The notes under the pieces are model-generated. The model saw nothing but the letters and a program-made list of their open reading frames with translations, was not told the DNA's origin and did no database searches. From Romanomermis culicivorax (lineage: Eukaryota; Nematoda; Enoplea; Mermithida; Mermithidae): a stretch of 64,000 nucleotides of DNA. A program made the translations under genes and the position numbers. The stretch spans positions 1,178,001 through 1,242,000 of the forward strand of contig CAWUHX010000062.1 in NCBI GenBank assembly GCA_963922205.1, given 5' to 3'. Shown here piece by piece: positions 22,301 to 33,801 of the stretch (position 1 is the first letter of the stretch; each line of letters opens with the position of its first letter).

Positions 22301-22861
22301 TACACGATCCTTTTTTCAATTTACAAACATTTTATAAAAACGAAATATACATCTCAGTTTGTTCAGCTTCATTATCCAATTTTTTTGTCGCTGGTCTTTG
22401 TTTGCTGGACTGGGTCATCAGTATGCAAATGGTTAGCAGCAACCCAGACTTTGGCACATTTGCCAACTTGGAATTCTTGTTAAACGAGAAGAACCAGTAA
22501 ATTCTACTCAACGAAAAGAACCAGTCAATGGAATGACAAACAAGAAAAAATAAAATAACGATAGAAAAATTAATTTATCATAATTTTGGACTTTATCTTA
22601 CACTTGAGACTTGGACCACGTGCACCAATTGATGAATCGAAAATTTATTTTTTTGTTTTTAAGTTCTATATGTAAAAGTTTTACAAATTTTTGATTCGAG
22701 TGAACCGCAATTGTGAGTTGTCACGTTGAAATCAAAATTTTTATCTGAAGTGTCAAGTGTCTATGAAATTCTATTTAAAGTTAATTCAAAATTGAAATTT
22801 TAAGCCAGAAGGAGGGTTCATCATTTTTTTATTTGTTCAAAAGCTGGCAATGGACTCATAC
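22301..22861. other. AT-rich, no gene seen
   Basis: Only short frames without support are present. Confidence 0.4.
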
Positions 22862-23065
22862 CTGTACTTGGGGGGGTTGGGGGACCCCCCCCCCCCCAAC
22901 TTGGCCAACCCAGTACCCAAAATCATTTCCCCCCCCCCCCCCAGTTTGGAAAAAATTGAAAAAATTTCAAAAAAGTGTATGTTTTTTGGCCTTTTTTGGG
23001 AAAAATTTCGACTTTTTTCTACCCCCCCCCCCCCAATTGGTCGGAGGTCTTACAGGTATGAATGG
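22862..23065. repeat. Dispersed repeat with three 13-14-nt cytosine runs
   Basis: Cytosine runs lie at 22885-22897, 22929-22942 and 23022-23034, preceded by G-runs at 22870-22884 that can pair with the first. ACCTGTACTTGG near 22859 and CTTACAGGTATGA near 23050 may be its inverted ends. The long proline frames here are artefacts of the C-runs. Confidence 0.6.
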
Positions 23066-24019
23066 ACTTCACCTCGGAGGAGCTTAAAAAGTACTAGATC
23101 TCCGAAAAACATAATTTCTGTGTCGTATTAAAGCCGATAAATTCATATAATTTTCATAAATTGATAACGTAACATATGAATCAAAAATAGGTAATCTAGT
23201 CCAGAAGTGTCATTTATCTCATTCTCCCTAACAGATTCGTCTATGTTCGGACATGGGCAATCTGTTGGTGTTTTTATCCAGCCAGACGGTGTTGTTAACC
23301 AGCTAGAAAACTAAAATAATCGGCTAGAAATCCTTCGTTCTTCATAAATTTAGACAGAAGAGCAAAAATTAACATTGCTTTCGAGCTGAGAACAGTCAAC
23401 CAGAATTCATAACTCAGGCAACCAGCCAATAATTTGACTTTTTCTATCAGAAAAAATCTTCTGACCTTATCCCATATTCTTGACGCAGTTCAGAAATTGC
23501 AAGAACTCAAAACGAAAATGTAAAAATTGTTGAAATTCACTTTTTTTCTCATTTTGCCGATTCCCAGTTTTTTGATAGCTGAAAACATCAGTTCTATTTC
23601 AAGCTTATCCTCGAGATTAGTGCTGTTACTGAAATCATAGGAAAGGAAGGCCAATTTTTGAGGATAACTCTGATCATCGGTGGAATTTAAGTTCAAAGAA
23701 CTAAACAGATAACATTATTATAGTATCATGAGTATTGATGTCATTTAAATTTTCTAGCAATTTCCTACATAATCGCTGCAGAATTTTTAATTCTGTGAAA
23801 GTTTTGAAATTTTTTCACCATTTTTCCCGAGATAATTCATGAATAATTTTTTGAAACAATTGAACAAAGAGTCATCATTATTTTTTGAAACTTGATCTGA
23901 CTTTTCATACAAAATATAACTGTATCTTAAAATTAATTTTCAACATTATCGCCAATCCTGGTCGCGAAATCGTACAACATGCCCAGAATATTGTCTGTTA
24001 TTTTATTTTATGTGCGTAG
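23066..24019. other. Probable intron upstream of the SMAP exon
   Basis: No coding frame is seen. The stretch ends in a T-rich tract and the acceptor TGTGCGTAG (24011-24019). I could not find the preceding exon in the window. Confidence 0.45.
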
Positions 24020-24379
24020 GTCGCTGACCATTGGAGTGCAATGCTTTCGACATGCAGCGACGGGAAGCAAGCCGAAAAGTTGAAGAAGTTAATCGGCTTA
24101 AAATCTTCCGAGGGCGACGGTCAAAGTTCGGAACCGACTGATGCCCGTTCTACGGAATTATCTGATGCCCCTACGACAAGTGGTCTGAATCCGGCTCTGA
24201 GTGAAACGGCGCGCCAAAGACAAGAAGAGTTGTTCCGCAATTTGAACCAACAATATGAAATGGGCCGCATGTCGACGCATACGCACCGAGGTTTGGGCCT
24301 TGGATTCGGGAGTCAGATGACCGAATACACGGCGCAAATTCAAAATTTGGGTAATCAAAATGAACCCGGGCATCAATGA
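24020..24379 (+). CDS. Terminal exon of a SMAP (small acidic protein) domain gene
   Basis: The frame is open from a splice acceptor at 24018-24019 to TGA at 24377. It reads DHWSAMLSTCSDGKQ and KLKKLIGLK, then a Ser/Glu/Asp/Thr-rich linker, then RQRQEELFRNLNQQYE and HRGLGLGFG. A Trp, a 'KfLrLmG'-like helix, a Gln-Tyr-Glu-type helix and a closing GLGLGF are the signature of the SMAP domain. That domain is found in the small acidic protein (human C11orf58) and in lysine-rich nucleolar protein 1. Composition and GC content contrast with the AT-rich flanks, and a poly(A) signal follows 73 bp after the stop. ATG 24041 is in frame, but an internal exon starting at 24020 is more likely because the conserved Trp lies before it. 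The molecular function of SMAP proteins is poorly known. Confidence 0.75.
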   Translation, partial: VADHWSAMLSTCSDGKQAEKLKKLIGLKSSEGDGQSSEPTDARSTELSDAPTTSGLNPALSETARQRQEELFRNLNQQYEMGRMSTHTHRGLGLGFGSQMTEYTAQIQNLGNQNEPGHQ

Positions 24380-24451
24380 TTGTTGACCCAATAATGAGGT
24401 TTTTATGTAAAATTTTTTTGTTCTAAGATTTTATGTTTTCTAAAAACTCAA

Positions 24452-24457
24452 AATAAA
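24452..24457 (+). terminator. Poly(A) signal AATAAA of the SMAP gene
   Basis: AATAAA lies 73 bp after the SMAP stop codon, within a T/A-rich 3' UTR. Confidence 0.7.
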
Positions 24458-25902
24458 ATTTGGTATGCAACAATTTTTTAGAAGCTGGGTTTGATTGTTT
24501 CGTTATCTACTAGGAAGAAATTATAATCAGTCATAACATTGCGGAAAAAATTTTCGTGAGATGTGTATGCAAGGTAGATGGCTTCTGATGTTTTGGGCCC
24601 GAAAAATGCGACATTTTCCGTGAGTCCTTGGGAGGAATTTTTTTCTTATGTCGAGAAAAGACATGCAAAGCAATACGACTCTTCTACTACCGCACATCAT
24701 TTTTGCTTTAGTCAGCAATGTGACACATTCTTCGTTTCTCCATGTTTGAAATGCTCCCGTGTTTTTAGACATGCAAATTGTCAGCTGGTTTTTCAAGTCA
24801 CCATCCATCTTGTGAGGTTCGTCTGTTTGAGATGCAAGAATAAAATACTCGTTCCTAAACTACTTTCTTTATCAATTATGCTAATGACAAAGGCGGAAAT
24901 CATGATAACGTTTTTTTATGTATAATTCGTTGGAGTGAAGCCGAACTATCGCGTTAGTCCTACCGGTGATTCAAAAGCTAAAACTTTGAAATTCTGATGC
25001 TGGCTAATATTCAATTTTTCTATGTATTAAGGGCCGTACTGACCATCGTTTTTTATTGCTAATCATCACTGTACCCGAGAATGCCACTAAACATAACTGT
25101 TTTTCTAATACGTATTCACCATCGTGTTGAAGTGCTATGGTCTATTTTTTGTAAAATGCCTCCGAATTTAAACAAAATTCTCAATAGTTCAGATGAACCT
25201 TTCACAGCAAGGTGTTTCACTTTAAAAATAGCCAAAGATTAACTGAGTACGCAATTTGCAGCTCGTTGTGACATATGGTTCATTAGAAAATAATAATAAT
25301 ATGGCTAGTACTTGCTTTCCACTTTTATCAATCAAATTAGAAGCATTTTAAGAAAAACAGACTATAATCATGTCTGAGAAAGATAAATTAACATTCTCTA
25401 TTGTCCATATTTCTTCTAAATGTCTCAGAAATGAAAAAATCTTGTTGCATATGCGTGTTTACGGATTTCGTCGGATTTTTTTGTATTCGGAAGCTCATTT
25501 GAAAATGAATGGAGTATGTATAGCAAAACGATTCACCATCGTGTTTTAGCAGTTTATGATTAAAAATTTCCATCGTTCAATCAGCAATGTTAAAACAAAT
25601 GGGATACTTATTTTTTCAAAGGTTTTCTGTGATGATGAATGGGCATTCGCCATTGGTACTTTCCGAATCTTGCGAAATTTATCAGAAACCTTCAATTTGC
25701 ATAAACGCTGTTTTATACTACTCGAATAAAATGAATCAAGCATTTTGCTGTCAAAAAAGAACAGTTCTTTTCAAAGGCATCCAGTGAGAGGCGGGATGCT
25801 TATACTAAAGTTTACTGAGGTGAAAGTACTACAGTATTATGAGTATATATTTTTTATATATTATATACAAAAGCTGGCTTTTTTTGAAATTTTTTGTTTC
25901 AG
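24458..25902. other. Intergenic, AT-rich, no supported gene
   Basis: Overlapping frames on both strands at 24527-24925 have no recognisable similarity. A short frame ending at about 24989 (KPNYRVSPTGDSKAKTLKF then stop) is protein-like but too short to call. Confidence 0.4.
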
Positions 25903-26050
25903 ATTAGATGATTCTAAAGTATTAGGAGTACGTAAAGATAAAAAACAAAGCAACATGCTTGAAGCAGTCGCTTTGGAATATTCAAATTTGGAATATGGAA
26001 TATTCACTTCCCATATTCAAATTCGGGCCATAGTGTCCGGTAGTTCATAG
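25903..26050 (+). CDS. Candidate terminal exon, unrecognised protein
   Basis: A strong acceptor (TTTTTTGTTTCAG, ending 25902) is followed by a frame open to a TAG at 26048. It reads LDDSKVLGVRKDKKQ, then NMLEAVALEYSNLEYG and IRAIVSGSS. The composition is protein-like and unlike the flanks. No domain is recognised and no partner exon was found. It lies next to transposase-like fragments and could be part of the same decayed element. Confidence 0.35.
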
Positions 26051-26101
26051 CTTCTGCTTTATCTTCCTCGTATAAATAGTTCGCTTCAGCAGGATAGTAG
26101 T

Positions 26102-26281
26102 GGACTCATTGGTGTTCGGGAAGGCGACTTGCTTTCAACAAGAAACTTGCAACTTGTTACACTGTTCTGTAACTCATCTTTGGAAAACAGTCTGTTTTTG
26201 TAAATCAGTCTGGATATCATTTCAGCATCAAAATCTTGTTTGAGACAACTTCCTTCATCAAACTTTCTCGGTAGAAACTTA
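26102..26281 (-). pseudogene. Transposon-derived coding fragment, inverted copy 1
   Basis: The reverse strand reads KFLPRKFDEGSCLKQDF, then AEMISRLIYKNRLFSKDEL and VTSCKFLVESKSPSRT. This matches copy 2 on the other strand (26498-26680). The pattern of QKxFLxxKFxxG followed by an acidic residue and FSxxEL resembles a C-terminal module of zinc-finger/transposase-like proteins of invertebrate genomes, recalled from general knowledge. The pair forms an inverted duplication of about 180 bp per arm. Confidence 0.5.
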
Positions 26282-26363
26282 CTTTGCCGTAAGCGCTTTC
26301 ACATGTTCGTTAAATTTTGAGTGATCATCCATATCCTACATACAATATTGGTGCTCCCTGCAG

Positions 26364-26479
26364 TGCAAATTTTTGTAATGCTTCCTGAAGACGTGCGAAT
26401 AATAGCGTCAAATGAACTGCTTCGAGCACCAACTCAAGAGAATTTATTCAATGTGCAACGGATTTTGGCAGAGTCAAAG
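26364..26479 (+). CDS. Candidate exon between the inverted copies
   Basis: A CCCTGCAG acceptor-like site precedes a frame reading MLPEDVRIIASNELL, APTQENLFNVQRILAESK. It is followed by AAG/GTACAA, a possible donor. The sequence is clearly protein-like, with alternating charged and hydrophobic residues. I do not recognise it. Its place between two transposon-derived fragments suggests it belongs to the same element. Confidence 0.35.
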
Positions 26480-26497
26480 GTACAATCTTAATCCAAA

Positions 26498-26680
26498 TCA
26501 CAGTCTCAGAAGGGGTATGGTGCTCTAAAGTCAAAGAACATGTTAACGCTCACAACAAGGCAGAAGCAGTTTCTGCAGACGAAATTTGATGAAGGAATTT
26601 ATCTAAAACAAAAGTGTGATGCTGAAATGATATTCAAACTCATGTGCCAAGATGGACAGTTTGCAAAGAGTAATTTCTAG
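26498..26680 (+). pseudogene. Transposon-derived coding fragment, inverted copy 2
   Basis: The frame reads SQSQKGYGALKSKNM, LTTRQKQFLQTKFDEG and LKQKCDAEMIFKLM, then stops at 26678. Beyond the stop the nucleotide sequence still matches copy 1 (26102-26281, opposite strand), so the stop is decay. LTTRQKQFLQTKFDEG fits the 'LTxxQKxFLxxKFxxG' module described for copy 1. Confidence 0.5.
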
Positions 26681-26725
26681 CGGTGCAACAAATTGCAAGT
26701 ATCTGGTCACGGAAAGCAAGTCGTT

Positions 26726-27479
26726 GCCTTGCCAAAGACAGAGAAACCTACTACTGCAGACGATTTACGCGAAATAATTCGGAACAGTAGCTACGGATGA
26801 CCCAACACTATATGAACCGCAGTAACTTATTACAAACCGATTTGCCTCTGAAGCTTGTATGTAATGCATTTGTTTTTTATTTACGTTCACTACCAATGCT
26901 CTATTATGTCTTAATATGAAACATAAAATTTCGAGAAAAGCCAACTTTTGTTGATGGAAGATTGCAAATCAAAATTTACCGACTAGAATAGTTAGCAGTT
27001 TTTTACAGATTCAACCCCCTAGCAGTATATCAAGTTGTTATTCATCTAGGAGGCACCGTAAACTATCCATTGCACAGGGTATCGATCCTTTTGAGCTTTA
27101 GCAGTAGATATATACTTTTATTTTTACCATCTCATTTTCAACACTTTAAAACACAATGTCTGACAGATTTCACCTTGGATCGATAGAGTGGCTGGGAAGT
27201 TAAAAATGAAGTGGCCCTCAAAACTTGCTACATGAGATAATTTTATGCGCTGATAACAGCTGTGATATGCATTTGAGCTGGAAACAAAAATTCATTGAGC
27301 TACAGTATGACAAAGTTGCGATTTTTATCATATTTTGCCAAAAAAGACTTTTAACATTACTCTGTGCTGGGCAGACATCAGTTGGGCTAACTAACTGTTC
27401 TAAAATTGGCTTCTAGTGCCTTGGTCCCTGATGAACGTGGTTTTGAACTTTTAGGAAGACAACATACCGCAGACAGCAA
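26726..27479. other. AT-rich, no gene seen
   Basis: Only short unsupported frames are present. Confidence 0.4.
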
Positions 27480-29345
27480 TGTAATGGTACACATTTGAAG
27501 CATCCTGTGTGCAATGTTATTTCACTTATCTATTTACGTAAATATTACAGAAAATAAGTGAATCACATTTCTTTTAGTATCTTTTAGCTTTTTCTTATGA
27601 TGTATAAATTGATACGTAAACCCTACGCTGGATGTTTTCTGTGCTTCAAACTATTTAACTTAGCAGCATAACAAAAATTGCACTTGTTTTTTAACCCTCG
27701 GTGCTCAAAAAATGGTTGGTGGATGAGTCTCCTTCTTGCCACATATGCACTAAGTTTGAAGGCTTTGCACTCTATAAATATGAACCAGAGTCCTAACGAG
27801 ACAAATAACCACAGACAACATTATGCGTGAACATATGCTAGATGCCCATTGTTCAATAAGCTTGCATGACTGCTTGTGTACTGATATAACTGTTATTTAA
27901 AAGCAACTGAGCAATAAAAGATCCAATAAACATATTCACAAAACGTGATTTTACGTTTCTGTTTAGGACAAAAAAGTTATTCTTATGCAAGTGTATTATT
28001 ATGATTCACCGTTATTGAGTTGTTCAATGAAAAAACAGGCGCTGTTTATCTTCTATGAAAGATCACAAAGTCAAAGCTTGCAAATGGGATGGGTGCTTGA
28101 AGCACCAAAGCACGGTCACATGTTGAACAACAAGTACAGATAGTTTTTGATGATCATATATTAGGGAACATTCAGAAAAAGCAAGTTAATGTGGATGTTT
28201 ATGCTGTAGAAATTAGAGAGGATACTCGTTCCGAAGAAGGTAATAATGACCCAGCAGAACGCAAGTTTCTCTGGGCACGGGAAGCAAATAAATCGCATGG
28301 ATAACCAAGTGCTATTACATACTACAGTGCACCAAATGAAGAAACAGTGCAACAAGGAAGAGAAGAAATGATGAATTAGATGAAAAATCCAACATTCTAC
28401 GATGCCCCACTTGTTTTGAATAAACTTAAAAATTTTATATCTTTGCTTTTTCATTTATTTTTGAATATTGTTCTGTTATTTGGAAGCTTTATAGTCAGAC
28501 TATGTATTTTTTGGATAGCCATTTAGACTGTTTAATTCTTGACGTACAAACTGAAGGATCTACTAATTCCAAAATTTTTTATTAAATTAAAAGAAATTTT
28601 CTATCTCCAAGATTAATGCTTTTTGATGACTTTGCACGAATCATAACTTTTACGTGTACTTAAAGGTTTGCTAGCAGTGTTCGAGAGCATAGTTTTTTTC
28701 TAAACTTGAGTTAAGATTACCGAATTTGATTATGTTATGTTCTACATCGGTGGAAACACCATTATTCACTCAGCTCTTAGGGGTTTCTCGAAGTAAAAGC
28801 GTTTTTTTTCATAAAACTGAATAACTCGATGATAATAATACACTTGCATAAGAATAAATTTTTTTGTAGCAGAAATGTAAAATCGAGCTTTTTGAATGTG
28901 TTTTTTGTCTCTATTGTTGCTCAGTTGCTTTTTATTCAACAGTTATATAAAGGACATACAGCAGTCATGCAAGCTTATTGAACAGCGGGCATCTAGCACA
29001 TATTAATGCATATTGAGTTTCGTTGTTATTTGTCTTGTTAGGGTTCTGGATCATGTTTATAGAGTGCAGAGCCTTCAAACTGACCGCAAAAATGAATAGA
29101 TGGAAACTCATCCACCCACGGTTTTTTTTAGCACCATAGTTAAAAAACAAGTGCGACTTTTTTATGCTGCCAAGTTGAACAGTTTGCTCCGAAAGCACAG
29201 AAAAGATCAAGTGTAGGGGTTTAAGTATTAATTTATACATCACAAGAAAAAGCAAAAAGATACTAAAAAAATGTAATTCACTCATTTTTTGTGATAGACA
29301 GAGTAGTCATAAATGAACATTGCACACAGGGTGATGGTACAAATA
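27480..29345. mobile_element. Long inverted-repeat (foldback-type) element, arms ~560 bp
   Basis: 27480-28060 and 28785-29345 are inverted copies over most of their length. Paired landmarks include TGTGTGCAATGTT, TTCACTTATC/GTGAATTACA-like blocks, GAGTTTC/GATGAGTCTCC regions, CAATAAGCTTGCATGACTGC and TGCAAGTGTATTATTAT. About 730 bp lie between the arms. Neither strand has a long frame apart from a weak 97-codon one at 28161-28454 on the minus strand. A hairpin transcript would be extensively double-stranded. Confidence 0.75.
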
Positions 29346-29622
29346 TAGGTAATAATCATAACTAGCGCTAATCATTATTTTACGCGTGCTAAAGGGCTAA
29401 AAAAATATGAAACGCGTTTGATACAACCCTAAACTTTACCATCGTTTACAATCTGACTTCAATGTTTTCTTAATACTTTCTTCAGAATTTCAGGATAAAC
29501 TGTCAAAGGTGGTGGCTTTTGAAACTACAAGTTGTTACTTGCGATACCACGAAAAGTAAATAAGGGTAAATACTATTAGTATTATCTGGCGTGGTTGCTG
29601 AGTGGTATGTAAATTAGATCGA
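29346..29622. other. No gene seen
   Basis: AT-rich flank of the inverted-repeat element, without coding signal. Confidence 0.4.
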
Positions 29623-29801
29623 ATGGCTGATAATCCACGTTCGACTTCTGAAAGTGCTCGGAGTAGTCTGCACATAAATATATGGAAATTTGCGTGTAAA
29701 TTATACAAAATGAGTCCGAATGGATCGAATATCCCACTTTTCATCACTCTAAAAAGACTGAAAATCGAGGTTTGGAGGAAAATTTCCGATACCATCCTAA
29801 G
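29623..29801 (+). CDS. Candidate first exon, unrecognised
   Basis: ATG at 29623 opens MADNPRSTSESARSS and continues to LKRLKIEVWRKISDTIL, ending at AAG/GTGAAT, a possible donor at 29802. The Ser-rich start and basic helical end are protein-like. There is no known domain, no partner exon and weak donor evidence. Confidence 0.25.
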
Positions 29802-29993
29802 GTGAATATTTCCCGGATTTCTGTATGTTACACCAAAATCTGTCAATTGTTCTTAATCGTTTCGAAAAAGATCAATTTCTACTATTCAATGTAATCATGC
29901 TTATTTAGAGCAAGCGGCTCAATCCAGTTTTATTTTTACATAGATTAGGCAACTTCCGAAGCATAGACACGAAAATTTACATAAACAAAAGTT

Positions 29994-30563
29994 ATGTGTG
30001 CTATACTCCATTCATTTTCAAATGATCGATGTTGCGAGGTGGCAGCCAAACTTTTATTCAAAAATATTAAAGGCTCGTTGACTCCAATCAAGAACTTATT
30101 CCTTCATTATACCAGCTCCTTGATAATTACTTTTTCCATCGTTTCAAGATTATCGGTATTGATTTCCTGCTCTCTAGTAACTCTGCGTTTGCCGCAACTC
30201 TGCCCGCTGCATCGATCATTCCAAAATGAATGGGGTATAGTTTTCATTCACAGTTCGTGGTTACTCTGCTTTTCAATACACCACCACACAGGATTTGCAA
30301 ATTCCACAATTGAAAGGCCATTTACAAAGTTATTTAATTACCAATACGCAAGATCGAATCACGAAAGTTCTACATTTAGAATTCTTATGCTCATTTTACA
30401 TTATGTGAAAGTTTTATCATGTTTTGAAAAAGTTTTAGGTTATAGAAGCTCTGTGTTACTCAACAAATCAGTGCATAATGGTGAATATGTCTGTATTTCC
30501 TCCTTCATTTTTTATCTGTTAGCATCTTTCGAAGCATGTTTCTGCTTCTCAAATTTTCCTTAG
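29994..30563 (+). CDS. Unrecognised 189-codon open frame
   Basis: This is the longest uninterrupted frame outside the LTR element. It is rich in Phe, Leu, Ser and Ile, with several hydrophobic stretches (LIITFSIVSRLSVLIS; WLLCFSIHH). T-rich DNA yields such frames by chance and I see no splice-site pattern or domain. It may be spurious. Confidence 0.2.
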   Translation: MCAILHSFSNDRCCEVAAKLLFKNIKGSLTPIKNLFLHYTSSLIITFSIVSRLSVLISCSLVTLRLPQLCPLHRSFQNEWGIVFIHSSWLLCFSIHHHTGFANSTIERPFTKLFNYQYARSNHESSTFRILMLILHYVKVLSCFEKVLGYRSSVLLNKSVHNGEYVCISSFIFYLLASFEACFCFSNFP

Positions 30564-31439
30564 CGTATCGTTATCCCGGCGTCATGATGTAGTTAAGCTA
30601 GCCGACCTGCATTAGGAATGCTCATTAGCAAGGGTTTGTTTTATGTTTTAGACTATCTTTAGTAAAAATGCATCATATTGACGTTATTTTGGCTTTTACA
30701 AATTAGGCTATATCGACCAATATTCTAGTTTTTCTGCCTAGGCAAAGTTCGTCACCCGCCTACGATTTTTCTACTTTATCTATGATAATAATGCATAATC
30801 TTTCCGTTTAATGATGCGTATATTAATTGCAGAAAAGGAATTTCTCCCTAGTTCTCCCGTTAGAAAATTAGTCAAATTCTTGTGCAAGCTAGACTTTTAT
30901 GAGTGCAGTGGAAAGTTTCTATGGTAACTTATGGAGTTTCACAGTGTTGCTGTATTACTTCTTTCCATTGTTCTTCAACGACATCGAGCAGAACGGCTTC
31001 AATTCAGTTCCTGGCAGAATGCCAGGTCCACATTGCGAAATTGTGACTATCAGAAACAAATCGAGTTCCTAACTGAACGTGTCTTGGTTTTGCAGCCTTA
31101 AATTTTCTTGTTTATACAAAGTATTTTATAATCTATCATTTTATACCAAGTATTTCATCTATCATTTCTAGACATTTTTGATATGATCAGATGTCCTGTC
31201 GTCCTCATTGTCTTTCAGTAAAATTTTGATCAATATATCGTCACGTAAAATGGTTGAGCGGAGGTTGCCGCTAAATTCTTAGCTACTTCATTATACTGAA
31301 AGCCTTGTGCTCTCAAGTGATTACCTATGTTATAATCTATGTTATTACAAAGGGTAGTTTGTTTGATGAATTATGCTAAATTTTAGTCAGCTTTCTGATA
31401 TTCGTTCAAAGTTTCGTTTATAAGGAAATCTCTAACGTA
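30564..31439. other. AT-rich, no gene seen
   Basis: No coding or structural signal was found beyond short repeats (TATCATTTTATACCAAGTATTT-like words near 31130-31170). Confidence 0.4.
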
Positions 31440-31874
31440 AATCCCTATTCAGAAGTGAAATCCCCGACTGTCGCCGATTCCTAGGATTTAATCGATGACA
31501 ATCGGCGACAATCGGTGATTCCAAGGAATGAATCAGCAATCGGTAGGTCGAACATTTTAAATAACGGATTTGTGTTATCGGCGTTAGTTGCAGACCTATT
31601 GTTGCGTATTTTGTGACTCGTATATTTTTCAAATGAAATAAAACAAAATAAGTTTGCATCTGAAAATAGCAAACAAAATTTTTCTCTGGGCAAGGCTAAA
31701 AATAACCACAGTCCTAAAAAATCGAACAGTGTTCTATTTTCGGATCTCATCCCCGATTCCTTCGATTAAAATCAGTGACAGTCGGCGAAAATCGACGACA
31801 GTGTCAGCGACAATCCTATAGAATTGGTGACTGTCGGCGACAAAAATCCTAGGATTTTTCACTTATGAATTGGG
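31440..31874. mobile_element. MITE, 435 bp, with CAGAAGTGAAAAATCC-type ends
   Basis: The left end (TATTCAGAAGTGAAATCC) and the inverted right end (CAATTCATAAGTGAAAAATC) match, and both lead into CGACTGTCGCCGATT-type words repeated inside. A second member of the family is at 48959-49729. There is no coding capacity. Confidence 0.75.
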
Positions 31875-32120
31875 CTCAAGACATCCGTCGAACTGTGTTG
31901 CGCCAGCTGTTATTGAAAACACAACAACTGGTGATCACGAGGAAGTGGCCTAAGCTCTGAGTAGTAGATTGAATTTTGATGTTCGATGGTCAGAGAGCAA
32001 CTTTTGATTATGTCTAACTCTCAATGAAGCTGCAATTTTGATTTCGGCGCCTGAAACAGTCTGAACCTAAGAGAGACGAAATTCAGTAAAATTTGATCCG
32101 TCAGGTAACAGTAAAAAGTT
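31875..32120. other. Spacer between two transposons
   Basis: No gene is seen. Confidence 0.4.
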
Positions 32121-33214
32121 CTTAAGCTGTAGACATACTTAGCCGCAACGGGCGAAAACCAGTGCGGCCCGCACACTTTTTTGCGGCTTTCGAAAATTGC
32201 GGCCCGCAAGTTACCTGCAACCGAAAAAAGATGTATTTTGGTGAACTTTGGAAGGTCAAAATCTAGAAACTTTATGGCTTCCGTTAGGTATAATCAGTTT
32301 TTTTTTTGTGGAGACCCATCATGTCGTTTTCCTCGCTTAAATCCTACCCATATGCCTTATTTTTATGCATGCTTGAGCTTTCCTGAACTTATCCATGCTT
32401 CTACAGTCAGTAATTTATCAAAAATATAAGTTTGATTTTTGGGTCAGATTATAAGAATTTATCAAAATTCATAGTAACAGAAACCAAAGCGAAGGAAACC
32501 TAAATTGCGTTCAAAACCGACGGCTGACATAATTGTATTGAGCAGTGTTTTTGTGCCAAAACATGATTTTTTTGCACAAAAAATTGAGCGTTTGCACTGA
32601 TTGGCACAAAACTTTTGGCCAGTCACTAAAAACCGTCTAACGATCAAGATTATGTAAATTTTGGAGGAAGCTGATCTCGAGACGTTGAAACAAAGCAGCA
32701 TTAGTATAATTTAAATGTCCGAAAATTTTTGTGAATGTGCTACCAGTTTCATTTGTTTGATAAAAAACGTGTTCATTGAAATGTGCTTTAAAACACTGTA
32801 TTTTATTTGGTTAAACGTGTAAATTTATAGCAATGAAAACGTTATTGCTCAACATTACATGAAACATGGCAAAAACAATTCATTCTCGATTTTGAGTCTG
32901 CCAAAAGATGAAGAATAATTTATGGAGCAATTGATCAAATCTATCTGGAACATCCAGAAATAGTTCAGAAACATAGGCCAATCGCGTAAGTCGTTGATCA
33001 AATTATTGTATTGACTGCCAATTTGACAGGACAAATATACTAACAGCGCTTATGTTGGCGACGTTTTTGCGTGAGCCACCATAAAGTGCCCAATAAATTT
33101 CCTTCGTCTTCGAAAAATTCATCGAAATTAACGTCCATCTCTAAAAAACGTTTCACAATTGAGAAATTGAATTTGAGAGAATATGATAATTAAAATTGTT
33201 AACAGCATCTGGGA

Positions 33215-33640
33215 AAAAAACGAGTAAAAATATTCACAAATTGCTCATTTTTCACATATTTTCAATCAAAAATTTGAAATTTAAATCACATTATGACCAA
33301 GTTTCATAAAAAATTACTAAATTTTCGACTTTGATAAAAAAACCAGTAAAGTTTCACATTTATCCTCAACAATTTGAAATTTAAATCTGATTTTAATTAA
33401 TATTTTATTAAAAAACAATTATGAATTTTGGACTTTGATTAAAAAACAAAACTTTTCACATTTTTTGCTCAAACATTGAAAATTTGAATTAAGTTCTGAT
33501 TAATTTTCCATAAAAAACTATAAATTTTCATCTTTGATTGAAAAAACTGCATTTTTTTGCCCAAAAAATCAAAATATTAATCAGATTTGTATAAGCAAAT
33601 GATCGATTTTCAGCTTCGATCAAAACAATCAACAAATTTT
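33215..33640. repeat. Four degenerate ~100-bp tandem units
   Basis: Each unit contains TTTCACATTTTT-like, AAATTTGAAATTTAAATC-like, CATAAAAAACTA-like and TTTGATTAAAAAAC-like words in the same order. Confidence 0.6.
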
Positions 33641-33780
33641 TCGCTCAATTTTATCCAAAAATTTCCTAAAATCCAGATTTTCGCCAGATTTTTGAAAATT
33701 TTGACAAAAAAATGGCGAGTTTTTACGGTTTTTCAATTTGAAAGTTAAATTTCTACAAAAAATTATTCTAAAAAAATTTA

Positions 33781-33801
33781 AGGGGGGGGGGAATTCCCCC
33801 C
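33781..33801. repeat. G-run palindrome
   Basis: A run of ten G is followed by AATTC and a run of six C, so it can fold back on itself. It lies in the TIR element. Confidence 0.7.

Noticed and set aside
22833..23131. Proline-rich frames of 84 and 93 codons
   Set aside because: They come from cytosine runs in a dispersed repeat; the same region is open in two frames for that reason.
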